NCBI GenBank assembly: GCA_002432565.1
Contig: DJFP01000268.1
Location: 971 to 16,281 of the forward strand
Direction: 5' to 3'
Source of the DNA: Flavobacteriales bacterium UBA5869
Lineage (GTDB): Bacteria; Bacteroidota; Bacteroidia; Flavobacteriales_D; Crocinitomicaceae
DNA length: 15,311 bases
The notes below the pieces were generated by a model that was not told the origin of the DNA, searched no databases, and saw only the letters and a list, made by a program, of their open reading frames with translations. Of this stretch, positions 1 through 7,773 are shown piece after piece. The position numbers and the translations under genes are program-made. Each line of letters starts with the position of its first letter. The stretch's first letter is position 1.

Positions 1-1182
1 ACGGTTGCTGACACGAAACACAAGGTAGCTGTTTATGGGGCAGGAAACTACGATGTGGATGAATTGAAAGTGGATATGGCCCGCATTATTAAAGCTGAGA
101 ATGAAGTTTTTGCCGGTAAAAACCCGAATAAGAATTACACTTTTATCATTCATAACGTTGTAAATGGACAGGGTGGACTCGAACATGCAAATTCATGTGT
201 TTTGAGTGTAAATCGCTGGACATATGGCGGAGGTTACAAAGATTTTCTGTCATTGGTTGCGCATGAGTATTTCCATTTGTGGAATGTAAAACGCATTCGT
301 CCGATCCAGTTAGGGCCGTTTAATTACGATGAAGAAAATTACACTTCCTTGCTTTGGGTAATGGAAGGGTTTACTTCGTATTACGATGAATTGATATTGG
401 TAAGAGCAGGCTACTATACCAAAGAGGAATACCTTAGAAAACTGCAGGGAACATTGAACTACGTGGAAGGTTCGGTCGGATCCCGCATTCAGCCGGTTGC
501 GCATTCCAGTTATGATGCATGGATCAAAGGATACCGCCCGAATGAGAATAGTGCGAATACGGGGATGACCTATTATTCACGTGGAGCTGTTTTAGCTGCT
601 TACCTGGATGCAGTGATCATTGATAAGTTCAACGGGGCAAAATGCCTGGATCATTTTATGCAGTACCTGTACGAAGAATTCTACCTCAAAAAGAACCGCG
701 GATTTACGGAAATTGAATTCCAGGATGCTTTGGAAAAATTCCTGGGACAGGATATGGACTATTTCTTTGATAAATATGTCAACGGAACAGAAATTCCGAA
801 TTACAAGGAAGTATTTGGGAAGATTGGAGTTGATGTGACCTATACAGGAAAAGCATCCACTTCATTCGGGGCATCTTTATCACAGGAAGGCGGGAATTGT
901 ATCGTAAAAGGAATACGCGCCGGAAGTGCAGCCGAAAATGCCGGGTTGAGTGTTGGTGATGAAATCATTGCAGCAGACGGAATGCGTGTTGACAATAGTT
1001 CAGTTGAAAGTTATGTAGGAAGTTTGGGTGAAGGTGAAACCTGTAGTTTATTGATTGCCCGTGATGAGGTAATGATGGAGTTAACCGTCCAAATGACCCT
1101 TTATGAAAGACCATCTTTCAAATTGGAACCGAACGGAACTGCAAAAAGTAAATTGGATTATTGGTTGAGAACAACGAATTAG
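1..1182 (+). CDS. M61 family peptidase (glycyl aminopeptidase-like) with C-terminal PDZ domain, 5'-truncated
   Basis: The reading frame is open from the first base, so the gene starts upstream of the window; the GTG at 55 is internal. About 393 residues are visible. The zinc-binding HEYFH motif is encoded at 262-276, followed by the WNVKRIRP stretch typical of M61. The probable third zinc ligand is the Glu codon at 364-366, within VMEGFTSYYDEL. The upstream GGLEH motif is also characteristic of the family. A PDZ domain occupies roughly 850-1110 (GIRAGSAAENAGL, VGDEIIAADG). M61 proteases of Bacteroidota are usually about 600 residues with an N-terminal beta domain, missing here. They are normally periplasmic aminopeptidases preferring N-terminal Gly/Ala; substrate is unknown here. 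The gene stops at TAG and is followed at once by an intrinsic terminator, so it ends its transcription unit. Confidence 0.93.
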   Translation, partial: TVADTKHKVAVYGAGNYDVDELKVDMARIIKAENEVFAGKNPNKNYTFIIHNVVNGQGGLEHANSCVLSVNRWTYGGGYKDFLSLVAHEYFHLWNVKRIRPIQLGPFNYDEENYTSLLWVMEGFTSYYDELILVRAGYYTKEEYLRKLQGTLNYVEGSVGSRIQPVAHSSYDAWIKGYRPNENSANTGMTYYSRGAVLAAYLDAVIIDKFNGAKCLDHFMQYLYEEFYLKKNRGFTEIEFQDALEKFLGQDMDYFFDKYVNGTEIPNYKEVFGKIGVDVTYTGKASTSFGASLSQEGGNCIVKGIRAGSAAENAGLSVGDEIIAADGMRVDNSSVESYVGSLGEGETCSLLIARDEVMMELTVQMTLYERPSFKLEPNGTAKSKLDYWLRTTN

Positions 1183-1200
1183 GTCAGCAACAATAAGTTT

Positions 1201-1226
1201 AGAGCAGTCGAAAGACTGTTTTTTTT
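1201..1226 (+). terminator. Intrinsic terminator after the M61 peptidase gene
   Basis: Perfect stem CAGTC/GACTG (1205-1209 with 1214-1218) closed by a GAAA tetraloop and followed by eight T (1219-1226). The flanking A/G bases before the stem can extend pairing into the T tract. It works only in the + direction; the reverse side has no T run, so the convergent VOC gene is not served by it. Confidence 0.8.
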
Positions 1227-1243
1227 ATTGGAATATTCTAGCC

Positions 1244-1633
1244 TTATATTTCTTCGGCGATTGCTACGATATGCCCGTCAGGATCTGAAAAATAACATAC
1301 ACGATGACCCCAATCCCTGTTTTCTGTTTCACTGACAACTAAAGCGTTTAAAGCTTTCGCTCTGTCGTAATATGGTTTCAAGCTTTCAACCAACAGGTAA
1401 ACTTCGCAACGGGGCACACCCTTGCCATTCGCCGGATGCTGTGTTTTTTCTTCAATGATCCTGGCAATCCCATTTTCAGGCATAATACCAAGTTTTACAG
1501 AATTTGAGAGTTCAAATTCGGTCATTCCGGGAACGTTAAGACCAGGATCCAAATCGAGTAGTTTGCGATAGAACTCAGTGCTTTTTGACTGGTCTGCTAC
1601 GAATAGAATAAATTGAAACAATTTAATGGACAT
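1244..1633 (-). CDS. VOC superfamily (glyoxalase/bleomycin-resistance fold) protein
   Basis: 129 residues, the normal length for a single-chain VOC protein made of two beta-alpha-beta-beta-beta modules. The N-terminal module starts KLFQFILFVADQSKSTEFYRKLL, the usual first strand and helix. The second ends with GHRVCYFSDPDGHIVAIAE, the characteristic final strands. Candidate metal-site residues by position are Gln7, Glu41, Glu77 and Glu127, but I cannot confirm them without a structure alignment. Substrate is unknown; members range from lyases and dioxygenases to antibiotic-binding proteins, and the sequence does not decide. ATG start at 1633. It lies 22 nt downstream of rluF on the same strand, so the two are probably cotranscribed; I see no functional link. 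Confidence 0.85.
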   Translation of the reverse strand: MSIKLFQFILFVADQSKSTEFYRKLLDLDPGLNVPGMTEFELSNSVKLGIMPENGIARIIEEKTQHPANGKGVPRCEVYLLVESLKPYYDRAKALNALVVSETENRDWGHRVCYFSDPDGHIVAIAEEI

Positions 1634-1655
1634 ATGGAATAGTTTATCCGATCAG

Positions 1656-2576
1656 TTATTTTCTCCCTCTTGAATTCGATTTTTTTCCTCTGAAATTATT
1701 TGCTTTCCCCGTATTTCCGTTTGACTTACTTCCAAAAGGACGATTTTTCTGCTGGGGATTTTTTTTCTGTTGAACCGGTGCTTTTTTCTTTGCAGGATTG
1801 GACTTGTTTGCTGGTTTTTGTCCCGCCGCTGAAGCTTTTGGCGACACGCGGTCAGCCTCTCCGCTAGAATCTTTCAGTAATTCGTTCATGGTACGCATTT
1901 CTTCATCGGTCAGTTCGCGCCATTCGCCTAAAGGAATTCCTTTCAGTTCAATGTTCATAATGCGCGTGCGTTCCAGTTTCGTCACGTTATAACCGAAGTA
2001 TTCACACATTCTTCGAATCTGGCGATTAAGTCCCTGTACTAAAATGATTTTGAAGACATTGGATGAAAGTTTTTCTACAATACATTTTTTTGTTATAGTG
2101 CCCAGTATTGGCACTCCTGCTGCCATACACTCTACAAATTCATCTGTAATTGGCTTGTCAACAGTAACAATATATTCCTTTTGATGCTGGTTTCCTGCAC
2201 GGAGGATTTTGTTTACGATATCTCCGTTTGTGGTCAGGAAAATAAGTCCCTGCGAGTCTTTGTCGAGCCTGCCGATCGGGAAAATCCGTCTTGGATGACC
2301 AATGTAATCGATGATGTTGTCTTCCACACCTTTTTCAGTGGTGGATGTAATGCCTCTTGGTTTGTTCAGCGCGATGTACAATTCATCTTCCTGAACTTTT
2401 CGTTGAACAGTATGTCCATTTACAACAACAGTGTCTCTTGGGCCTACCTGCGTACCTACTTTTGCCCTAACTCCGTTAATGAAAACAGATCCCTGTTCAA
2501 TGTACTTGTCGGCTTCCCTACGGGAACAGTAGCCGCTGTCACTGATGAATTTGTTTAACCGGATCGATTCGTGCAT
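1656..2576 (-). CDS. rluF: 23S rRNA pseudouridine synthase, RluF type (RsuA/RluB/E/F family)
   Basis: 306 residues from the ATG at 2576. An N-terminal S4 RNA-binding domain (about residues 3-55, [19 protein letters not shown]) is followed by the RsuA-family catalytic domain. The catalytic Asp is in [14 protein letters not shown] (about D105), and the late motif [14 protein letters not shown] is intact. The [10 protein letters not shown] wording and the final LTDEEM fit RluF, which modifies U2604 of E. coli 23S rRNA. From about residue 235 a roughly 70-residue Lys/Asn/Gln/Pro-rich tail follows that looks disordered and probably adds RNA affinity. A longer form starting at TTG 2594 is possible, but ATG is preferred because a -7-like box at 2607-2614 would give a short leader to it. 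The VOC gene follows 22 nt downstream. Confidence 0.9.
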   Translation of the reverse strand: MHESIRLNKFISDSGYCSRREADKYIEQGSVFINGVRAKVGTQVGPRDTVVVNGHTVQRKVQEDELYIALNKPRGITSTTEKGVEDNIIDYIGHPRRIFPIGRLDKDSQGLIFLTTNGDIVNKILRAGNQHQKEYIVTVDKPITDEFVECMAAGVPILGTITKKCIVEKLSSNVFKIILVQGLNRQIRRMCEYFGYNVTKLERTRIMNIELKGIPLGEWRELTDEEMRTMNELLKDSSGEADRVSPKASAAGQKPANKSNPAKKKAPVQQKKNPQQKNRPFGSKSNGNTGKANNFRGKKSNSRGRK

Positions 2577-2606
2577 AACTCTGTATTGAAACAAACTAGA
2601 AGAGTG

Positions 2607-2614
2607 CGAAGGTA
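2607..2614 (-). promoter_or_regulatory. Possible Bacteroidota -7 box (TACCTTCG) for rluF
   Basis: Read on the minus strand the box is TACCTTCG followed by CA, one mismatch from the TAnnTTTG consensus. Transcription would start near 2600, giving about 25 nt of leader before ATG 2576. I find no convincing -33 TTG, so support is moderate. Confidence 0.35.
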
Positions 2615-2636
2615 GTTTATTCTATCCGATTCTGGG

Positions 2637-3200
2637 CTATATCTGGATGCTGATGGTATATTGGTCCTTATTTTCGCAGGATTTCAATTCCTTGTTCAGG
2701 CTGTACTGCATACAGTTATTCACGCATTCCATGATGTTGTTTAATTCTGTTTCTGATAATTCCTTTTTAGAATTGATTTGGTATACTTCATCTTGTGGTT
2801 GAGGTTGAAGTTTCAAAACCAATACAGAAAGTGTTTCCGCGCTTACTTTTTTGGAATAGGTCGCAAATCCGTCAACAGCAAATTCGATAACGATCTCTTT
2901 TTGGTCGGTTGCGAACTCAAAATCCAAATCCGGGCCCAGTTCTTTTTCGAACAATTTTTTTTCTTTTGTGTCTGAAATAATGACCGTTCCATTTTTTTTG
3001 TTTCCGCTGATTTTTCCGTTCAGTTTATTGATATTACCTCCCAAATGTGCAATTTCGATCGCATAATTCATCGGTTTTTGGTACTGGTCCAGAGAGAACC
3101 AATATTCGTGTGTTTTGTCCTCACGAACAGTTTGGTGCATGATCTGCCCGTGTATGAAGGAATAGCACGTTATTGTAAGAAGTGTAATGATAGCTTTCAT
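2637..3200 (-). CDS. Hypothetical secreted protein with Cys-containing C-terminus
   Basis: 187 residues from ATG 3200. I do not recognise a family. The N-terminus MKAIITLLTITCYSFIHG is a Sec signal peptide, with likely cleavage near residue 18-19, so the product is exported to the periplasm or surface. A longer reading from 3269 would bury the signal peptide and is rejected. The middle is a mixed-charge, beta-rich-looking region. The last 35 residues hold three cysteines (pattern CVNNC and SCENK) that could form a disulfide. There is no lipobox and no T9SS sorting domain. The gene is monocistronic: the GH3 gene upstream ends in a terminator at 3256-3290 and rluF downstream appears to have its own promoter. 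Confidence 0.75.
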   Translation of the reverse strand: MKAIITLLTITCYSFIHGQIMHQTVREDKTHEYWFSLDQYQKPMNYAIEIAHLGGNINKLNGKISGNKKNGTVIISDTKEKKLFEKELGPDLDFEFATDQKEIVIEFAVDGFATYSKKVSAETLSVLVLKLQPQPQDEVYQINSKKELSETELNNIMECVNNCMQYSLNKELKSCENKDQYTISIQI

Positions 3201-3225
3201 AAGTTTTAATTTTCCGGTAGCACCG

Positions 3226-3257
3226 TAAAAGTAATGCCAAAATTTGGTTGAGCACAA
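3226..3257 (-). promoter_or_regulatory. Possible promoter of the small secreted protein gene
   Basis: On the minus strand TTG (3257-3255) is followed after 21 nt by TACTTTTA (3233-3226), near the Flavobacteriales TTG/TAnnTTTG pattern. The -33 element touches the T tract of the upstream terminator. The leader to ATG 3200 would be about 20 nt. Confidence 0.33.
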
Positions 3258-3290
3258 AAAAGCCGTCAATCTTTATCAGACAGACGGCTT
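3256..3290 (-). terminator. Intrinsic terminator after the GH3 lipoprotein gene
   Basis: On the minus strand AGCCGTC pairs perfectly with GACGGCT (3289-3283 with 3267-3261) across a 15-nt loop, and the stem runs into six T (3261-3256). It begins about 18 nt after the GH3 stop codon. Confidence 0.8.
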
Positions 3291-3308
3291 CAGTGATTGA
3301 ATCTCTTC

Positions 3309-4469
3309 TTATTTAATAGCTCCGGCACAAAGTTTCATGCGTAAAACGCGTTTTGCCGCTGCATCTACAGTTGCTTTAAAGGCGGCATCCGAGCGGTATT
3401 TTGCAAGGATTTCACCATGCGATCTCATGCAGTCCAAAGGCATCAGTAAAATATCTACTCCGGCTTCGATAGCTTTTACGCTGTTTCCTTTTACAGCAGT
3501 TACCCCACCCATATTCATAGCATCGGTTACAACCAATCCTTTGAATCCAAGTTCTTTGCGTAGCAGATCGGTAACGATTACTTTCGAACAGGTAGCAGGA
3601 AGTCCGTTTGTATTGTATTTCGGGTTATTCACAACTGCCAGGTGGCCGATCATAACGCTCAGTACGCCTTTTTCAATCAATCCCGGGTATGTTTTTACTT
3701 CTTTCAATTCTCCGTCAATTGCCTGAAGCGATTTGTGTGTGTCTCCGGAAACCAATCCGTGTCCCGGGAAATGTTTTGCTGTAGCAATAATCCCGTTTTC
3801 CTGCATCCGTGCGATAAATGCATTGGACCACGGAACATTGTTTGCTTCTACTTTGGCAAAACCTCTGTAGCCAACAGTTCCGTTCTTTGCCAAATCCACT
3901 ACAGGTGCAAAATTGTAATTGATCCCGATAGCTTTTAGCGTAGCAGCGATCGTATCGGCGCATTGGTTTACTTCAGCGAGAGATGTTATTTCATTTGCTT
4001 TTTTAACCGGAGAAGAACCGGAAATCTTACGGTTGAACAAACTTGGTTCCGCATCAGCACTGTATAGGAATCCCGGATTTCCGTTTTTCGTGTTCAGTTC
4101 ATTGAATTCTTTGATCCAGGAAGTGAACTCGGTTTTCGTGCCGTTCAGCATCAATACTCCGCCAATTACGCGTTTGTTAATCAATGCTTTGATCGAATTC
4201 GGTGTGTTGCCAAGTCTGCCTGCAGCCGGCATGATCAATTGGGCCACGATAGCAGTATCGTCCAAAGTTTTGAAAAGTTCCTCTACATCCGTATCCAGGT
4301 CTTTGTTTTCGCTTAGATAATCTGTCAGCTTGAAAGTGTGCTTGATTGGAGGCAGTTGAGGAACTTTACGTTCTTCTTTCGGAGTTTCCGTTTTTGTTCC
4401 TTCTGTATTTTGTCCACAAGCCTGAAGTAATAATGCCGAACAAGCGCAAATCGTAATCCAATGTTTCAT
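3309..4469 (-). CDS. Glycoside hydrolase family 3 lipoprotein (NagZ-like beta-N-acetylhexosaminidase)
   Basis: 386 residues from ATG 4469. A lipoprotein signal (MKHWITICACSALLLQAC, lipidated Cys18) is followed by a Thr/Lys/Glu/Pro-rich spacer and one GH3 TIM barrel. The NagZ signature KHFPGHG is at about 232-238 with GDTH a few residues later (His245, the NagZ-type His-Asp acid/base dyad). The nucleophile is probably Asp316 in VVTDAMNM. NagZ enzymes remove GlcNAc from anhydro-muropeptides in peptidoglycan turnover; being a lipoprotein, this one would act in the periplasm or at the outer membrane, not in the cytosol. No beta-lactamase-like C-terminal domain follows, unlike some longer Bacteroidota relatives. 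Upstream ATG 4484 and GTG 4538 are rejected because a perfect -7 box at 4493-4500 places the transcript start at or just before 4484. Confidence 0.9.
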   Translation of the reverse strand: MKHWITICACSALLLQACGQNTEGTKTETPKEERKVPQLPPIKHTFKLTDYLSENKDLDTDVEELFKTLDDTAIVAQLIMPAAGRLGNTPNSIKALINKRVIGGVLMLNGTKTEFTSWIKEFNELNTKNGNPGFLYSADAEPSLFNRKISGSSPVKKANEITSLAEVNQCADTIAATLKAIGINYNFAPVVDLAKNGTVGYRGFAKVEANNVPWSNAFIARMQENGIIATAKHFPGHGLVSGDTHKSLQAIDGELKEVKTYPGLIEKGVLSVMIGHLAVVNNPKYNTNGLPATCSKVIVTDLLRKELGFKGLVVTDAMNMGGVTAVKGNSVKAIEAGVDILLMPLDCMRSHGEILAKYRSDAAFKATVDAAAKRVLRMKLCAGAIK

Positions 4470-4492
4470 TTCTACTTTTATCATAGTTGATG

Positions 4493-4500
4493 CAAATGTA
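4493..4500 (-). promoter_or_regulatory. Perfect Bacteroidota -7 box (TACATTTG) for the GH3 lipoprotein gene
   Basis: Minus-strand TACATTTG followed by CA matches TAnnTTTG exactly. Transcription starting about 5-7 nt downstream leaves a leader of roughly 18 nt to ATG 4469, which selects that start. No clear -33 TTG is seen at the right distance. Confidence 0.5.
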
Positions 4501-4581
4501 AGTCGAAAGTTCTTTTTGTTTGCTTTTTGAAGAGCCACTTATAAACAATTTACAAGTGAATTTTGACACCTGTAATCGCAA

Positions 4582-4612
4582 AATTGCCGATCCAATTGAT
4601 GAACCGGCAATT
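4582..4612 (-). terminator. Probable terminator after the T9SS-exported protein gene
   Basis: Stem AATTGCCG/CGGCAATT (4582-4589 with 4605-4612), 8 perfect pairs, 15-nt loop, 15 bases past the stop. On the minus strand it is followed by only about four T, so termination may be modest. Confidence 0.45.
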
Positions 4613-4627
4613 AAGATCTCTTATTTA

Positions 4628-6127
4628 CTATTGTTTTATGACGCGAAATACATGATCTTCACCCGAATCCGTCTCGATAGTTACGAAGTAAATTCCGGCA
4701 GGTAAATTCCTCATGTATAGTTGTTTGTCCGAAAGGAAAACCAGTTGTTTTTTACCGAATACATCAATCACATCAATCGAACGAATAGATTCTTCTGTAC
4801 GGATAGTCAAAACATCTGTTACTGGATTGGGAGTGGCTGAAATAGTTGCGTTCTCAGTTTCTGTTAACCCCAAGGTAGAATAAGCAATACAGGATGAAGT
4901 GTCTGTGCAGTTATTCATGGTAACAGCTACTGCATAAGAACCATCGGCAGTTGGTGCGAAAATTTGTCCTGTTGCTCCCGGAATGACAGCATTTCCGGCG
5001 TTACAGTCCAGCCATTGATATTGGCCCCCGCTCGCTGATGTACTTAACAAATGTCCGGAAATAGTTACGTTGTTGGTGATGCTTGTTACCGAGAGAACTG
5101 TTGTAACAACACTGTCACATCCCATAGAAGCGGTTAGGGTGTCATTGAAAGTTCCGGGAGTTGTATGTGTGAATGAACCAACTGTAAAGCTTTCTCCATT
5201 GCAGATAGTAGCAGTTTGATTTGACGAGATTGCTGCCGGTTCTGTAAGGAACTGGTTTAGCAGAGCAGTGCACCCGGTGGCATCGGTAATGGTGCAGGTG
5301 TAATTTCCTGCCCCAACTGAATTCAGGTTTTGTGTAGTTGTAACAGGAGTTGTGTTCCAGGAGAAACCTAAGGGAGTTAACCCGGAGGGAGCGATCTGAA
5401 TTGAACCATCATTGCTGCTATTACAGGTCAAATCCTGGAAACTCGCAATACTGCTTAAACTTACAACAGGAGCACCTGACACGGCAAAAATGGCAGTTTT
5501 CATTGTTGGGTTAGGAGTTGTGTTGATGATCATAATCGATTGAACGAGCTTAGCCTGGTCTATGCAGGATAGGTTTACATCCATCCGGTATAAATGAGGA
5601 GCAGCTGTATTGAAATCCATGAAATCATCCGGTCGGTATGTTCTGTCAAATCCGCTAAGAACTGCTCCCGAGCCGTTGTACCAATCGGGAAGGTTGTTGT
5701 TTGGTATAACTGCTGCTGTTCCATCCGTAAATTTGATCACCAATAAGATGGTTCCGTCGATTTCTGTTGATAATCCTAGTAAACTCAAGGAAGAATACGA
5801 TGCCGGGGTGGTTAATACAAGCGAATCGGATTGACCGGTACGAAGTAATATGCAGTTTTCAGCAGTATACGGATTTAATTGGTAGCTGCTGCTTCCCGAA
5901 GTGATCAATCCGTTATCCGGCAAACCTGTGCCATTTCCTGATAAGTCATAACTTTGACTGTAAAGGACATTGTTAATATTATCCAGGGTTGAGTCTGTGG
6001 TTGATATTGCAGGAATTGTTTCTGCAATAACATCAGAGTTGTATCCTGTAACAGCAACGGGAGTGTGATTCTGGCCAAAGGATAATGAGGATGCAATTAA
6101 AAGCATCGAAAAAGTAAGCCTTTTCAT
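4628..6127 (-). CDS. T9SS-exported surface protein with SprB-like repeat and type A C-terminal sorting domain
   Basis: 499 residues with a Sec signal peptide at 1-19 (MKRLTFSMLLIASSLSFGQ). An all-beta N-terminal region (about 25-220) resembles a domain often found ahead of T9SS tails in Bacteroidota (LPDWYNGSGAV, FDRTYRPDDFMDFN), possibly carbohydrate-binding. Residues 226-286 form one SprB-type repeat (LTCNSSNDGSI, GNYTCTITDATGC). A further Ig-like beta region follows (about 300-415). Residues 428-499 are a type A T9SS sorting domain (ATPNPVTDVLTI, LPAGIYFVTI, RVIKQ end), which is cleaved during export and surface attachment. The role is likely adhesion or glycan binding; no catalytic motif is visible. 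Its upstream region carries a striking inverted repeat at 6204-6238. Confidence 0.9.
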   Translation of the reverse strand: MKRLTFSMLLIASSLSFGQNHTPVAVTGYNSDVIAETIPAISTTDSTLDNINNVLYSQSYDLSGNGTGLPDNGLITSGSSSYQLNPYTAENCILLRTGQSDSLVLTTPASYSSLSLLGLSTEIDGTILLVIKFTDGTAAVIPNNNLPDWYNGSGAVLSGFDRTYRPDDFMDFNTAAPHLYRMDVNLSCIDQAKLVQSIMIINTTPNPTMKTAIFAVSGAPVVSLSSIASFQDLTCNSSNDGSIQIAPSGLTPLGFSWNTTPVTTTQNLNSVGAGNYTCTITDATGCTALLNQFLTEPAAISSNQTATICNGESFTVGSFTHTTPGTFNDTLTASMGCDSVVTTVLSVTSITNNVTISGHLLSTSASGGQYQWLDCNAGNAVIPGATGQIFAPTADGSYAVAVTMNNCTDTSSCIAYSTLGLTETENATISATPNPVTDVLTIRTEESIRSIDVIDVFGKKQLVFLSDKQLYMRNLPAGIYFVTIETDSGEDHVFRVIKQ

Positions 6128-6203
6128 AATGTGTTTGTTTTTAAGTTTATGAATAGATCCAGCTTTGATAGTGGTGTATTACATGTAAAGAGATAAGCTA
6201 ACG

Positions 6204-6238
6204 TTTGCATAACAAATTTAAATGGTGTGTTATGCAAA
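6204..6238. repeat. Perfect 11-bp inverted repeat upstream of the T9SS protein gene
   Basis: TTTGCATAACA (6204-6214) and TGTTATGCAAA (6228-6238) are exact reverse complements with a 13-bp spacer. The spacer includes most of a minus-strand TAAATTTG box. It could be a dimeric operator or a leader hairpin; no T tract follows on either strand. Confidence 0.7.
6213..6220 (-). promoter_or_regulatory. Candidate -7 box (TAAATTTG) for the T9SS protein gene
   Basis: Exact match to TAnnTTTG on the minus strand, inside the inverted repeat at 6204-6238. The leader to ATG 6127 would be about 80 nt. No well-spaced -33 TTG is visible, so this is tentative. Confidence 0.35.
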
Positions 6239-6362
6239 GCTATTTCAAACACTTGGTTGGCCTGTTATGGAAAAGCCCTAAATACTTTTGAATTTGCGAT
6301 GCTGAGTCTTTAACCGACTTATATGAAAGCCGTTCTTTGATGCAAAAAGAACAGGAATTTAT

Positions 6363-6911
6363 TTATTTGGGTTTCGTATTTCCGCGTCCGCTTGTTTTTG
6401 GAGCTGAATTTCGCGTGGAAGGTTTGCCAGTTGTCTGTTTTTTTGGAGTTGTTTTTTTGGGTGCCGTTTTGTATTTTTCGTTATGGGTCTCATTGGCTTC
6501 TTCAATAGAATGGGATGTTTGAAGCGGTTCGTGTTTATCAGACAATTCGCTTAATTTCTGATAATATTTCTGGACTATCATCATTTCTTCTTCTGTCATG
6601 CTTTCTATGTCAACCAGTCGGTTACTGGATTTTTCACCGGAAGCCACGAGTTCATTCAGTTTAAGTTGAATGGCAAGTGAATCCTTGTTCTGCGATTTTT
6701 GGATAAGGAAAACCATCAGGAATGTAATAATAGTCGTCCCCGTATTGATTACCAGCTGCCAGGTTTCAGAAAAGTCGAAAAAAGGCCCGCAGATTGCCCA
6801 AACAATGACCAATGAAAGAGCAGTTACAAATGCATATGGACTTCCAACAGCTTTTGATGCTTTCGAAGCAAAATTTTCGAAGAATTGTTTTTTAGATTTC
6901 TTATTTACCAT
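6363..6911 (-). CDS. Low-affinity iron permease family membrane protein with basic C-terminal tail
   Basis: 182 residues from ATG 6911. The PF04120-type core is clear: two transmembrane helices (SPYAFVTALSLVIVWAICG and WQLVINTGTTIITFLMVFL) joined by a GPFFDFSETW loop. Next comes the family hallmark IQKSQNKDSLAIQLKLNEL. Despite the family name, iron transport is not established for bacterial members. After a short acidic helix (SMTEEEMMIVQKYYQKL) the last ~50 residues are a Lys/Thr/Pro/Asn-rich tail, apparently disordered and strongly basic, longer than in typical ~120-residue members. An earlier TTG at 6938 would overlap the SDR gene and lacks support. The SDR stop lies 16 nt upstream, so the two are probably cotranscribed. 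Confidence 0.85.
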   Translation of the reverse strand: MVNKKSKKQFFENFASKASKAVGSPYAFVTALSLVIVWAICGPFFDFSETWQLVINTGTTIITFLMVFLIQKSQNKDSLAIQLKLNELVASGEKSSNRLVDIESMTEEEMMIVQKYYQKLSELSDKHEPLQTSHSIEEANETHNEKYKTAPKKTTPKKQTTGKPSTRNSAPKTSGRGNTKPK

Positions 6912-6927
6912 ACCCACTAGTTTTAAA

Positions 6928-7773
6928 TTAATTTCCAACTATTTCACCGCCGTTTACATGAATGAACTGCCCGGTAATATAACTGCTGTCAGAAGAAGCG
7001 AGGAAAACATAAGCCGGACCAACTTCAGATGGTTGGCCTGCCCGTCCCATCGGTGTATCTTTCCCGAATTTTTCCAGTTTATCAAAACTTGAAACGATCA
7101 AAGGTGTCCAAATCGGACCAGGGGCAACTCCATTCACACGGATCCCTTTTTTTGCAAGCATGGTTGAAAGGGATTTGGTAAAAGTAGAAATGGCCCCTTT
7201 CGTGCTGGAGTAATCCAGCAAATGATCACTGCCGCGATATGCCGTAACAGAAGATGTGTTAATGATACAATCTCCCTTGGAAAGATGCGGAATAGCTTCA
7301 TTTGTTAAATGAAATAGCGGGTAGATGTTCGTTTCAAAAGTCTTTTTCAGGTTTTCCGAAGTAATTTCGGTTGGAGTATCCGCGTTGAAATGTGTTCCGG
7401 CATTATTCACCAGGATATTCAGTTTTTTAAATTCCTTTAAAACTTCCTTTACGCATTTCTTACAGAATTTTTCATCCGTGAGGTCACCTTTGATCAGGAG
7501 GCATTTCCGGTTTTGTGCTTCTACCAGCTTTTTGGTTTCCTGTGCATCTTTGTTTTCAGAAAGATAAACGATAGCAACATCCGCGCCTTCGTAAGCATAA
7601 TGGACCGCCACACTTCTCCCGATCCCGCTATCGCCTCCGGTAATCAGAGCAACCTTATTGGAAAGCTTTCCGCTCGCTTTGTATTTTTTGCTGATATATT
7701 CCGGTTTTGGTCTCATTTTAGACTCAGATCCCGGTTTTTTCTGCTTTTGTGTTTTGAAATTTTTCGATTTCAT
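6928..7773 (-). CDS. SDR family oxidoreductase (YhdF/YghA-like)
   Basis: 281 residues, ATG start at 7773. Classical short-chain dehydrogenase fold: NAD(P)-binding TGGDSGIG (45-52), NNAG (123-126), catalytic Ser175 in NTSS and Tyr188/Lys192 in YSSTK. The C-terminal pattern ITGQFIHVNGGE is standard. The ~40-residue extension before the Rossmann fold, including MRPKPEY, is typical of the general-stress SDR group (B. subtilis YhdF/YdaD, E. coli YghA), whose physiological substrates are poorly known. An extra Lys-rich stretch occurs at residues 2-13. The iron-permease-like gene follows after 16 nt; the YdjM-like gene ends 46 nt upstream. An inverted repeat sits directly before the start codon. Confidence 0.92.
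   Translation of the reverse strand: MKSKNFKTQKQKKPGSESKMRPKPEYISKKYKASGKLSNKVALITGGDSGIGRSVAVHYAYEGADVAIVYLSENKDAQETKKLVEAQNRKCLLIKGDLTDEKFCKKCVKEVLKEFKKLNILVNNAGTHFNADTPTEITSENLKKTFETNIYPLFHLTNEAIPHLSKGDCIINTSSVTAYRGSDHLLDYSSTKGAISTFTKSLSTMLAKKGIRVNGVAPGPIWTPLIVSSFDKLEKFGKDTPMGRAGQPSEVGPAYVFLASSDSSYITGQFIHVNGGEIVGN

Noticed and set aside
55..57. GTG as the start of the M61 peptidase gene
   Set aside because: The frame is open to the window edge and the M61 N-terminal domain is missing, so this codon is internal.
2181..2558. 125-codon plus-strand reading frame
   Set aside because: Antisense to the catalytic and S4 domains of rluF, no plausible product.
3919..4320. 133-codon plus-strand reading frame
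   Set aside because: Antisense to the GH3 barrel with no recognisable protein features; shadow of a real gene.
6332..6352. Hairpin GTTCTTT/AAAGAAC as terminator of the iron-permease-like gene
   Set aside because: The 7-bp stem is AT-rich and is followed on the minus strand by GGCTTTC, not a T tract; too weak to call.
6670..7092. 140-codon plus-strand reading frame crossing two genes
   Set aside because: Antisense to both the iron-permease-like and the SDR gene ends; both of those have clear family motifs.
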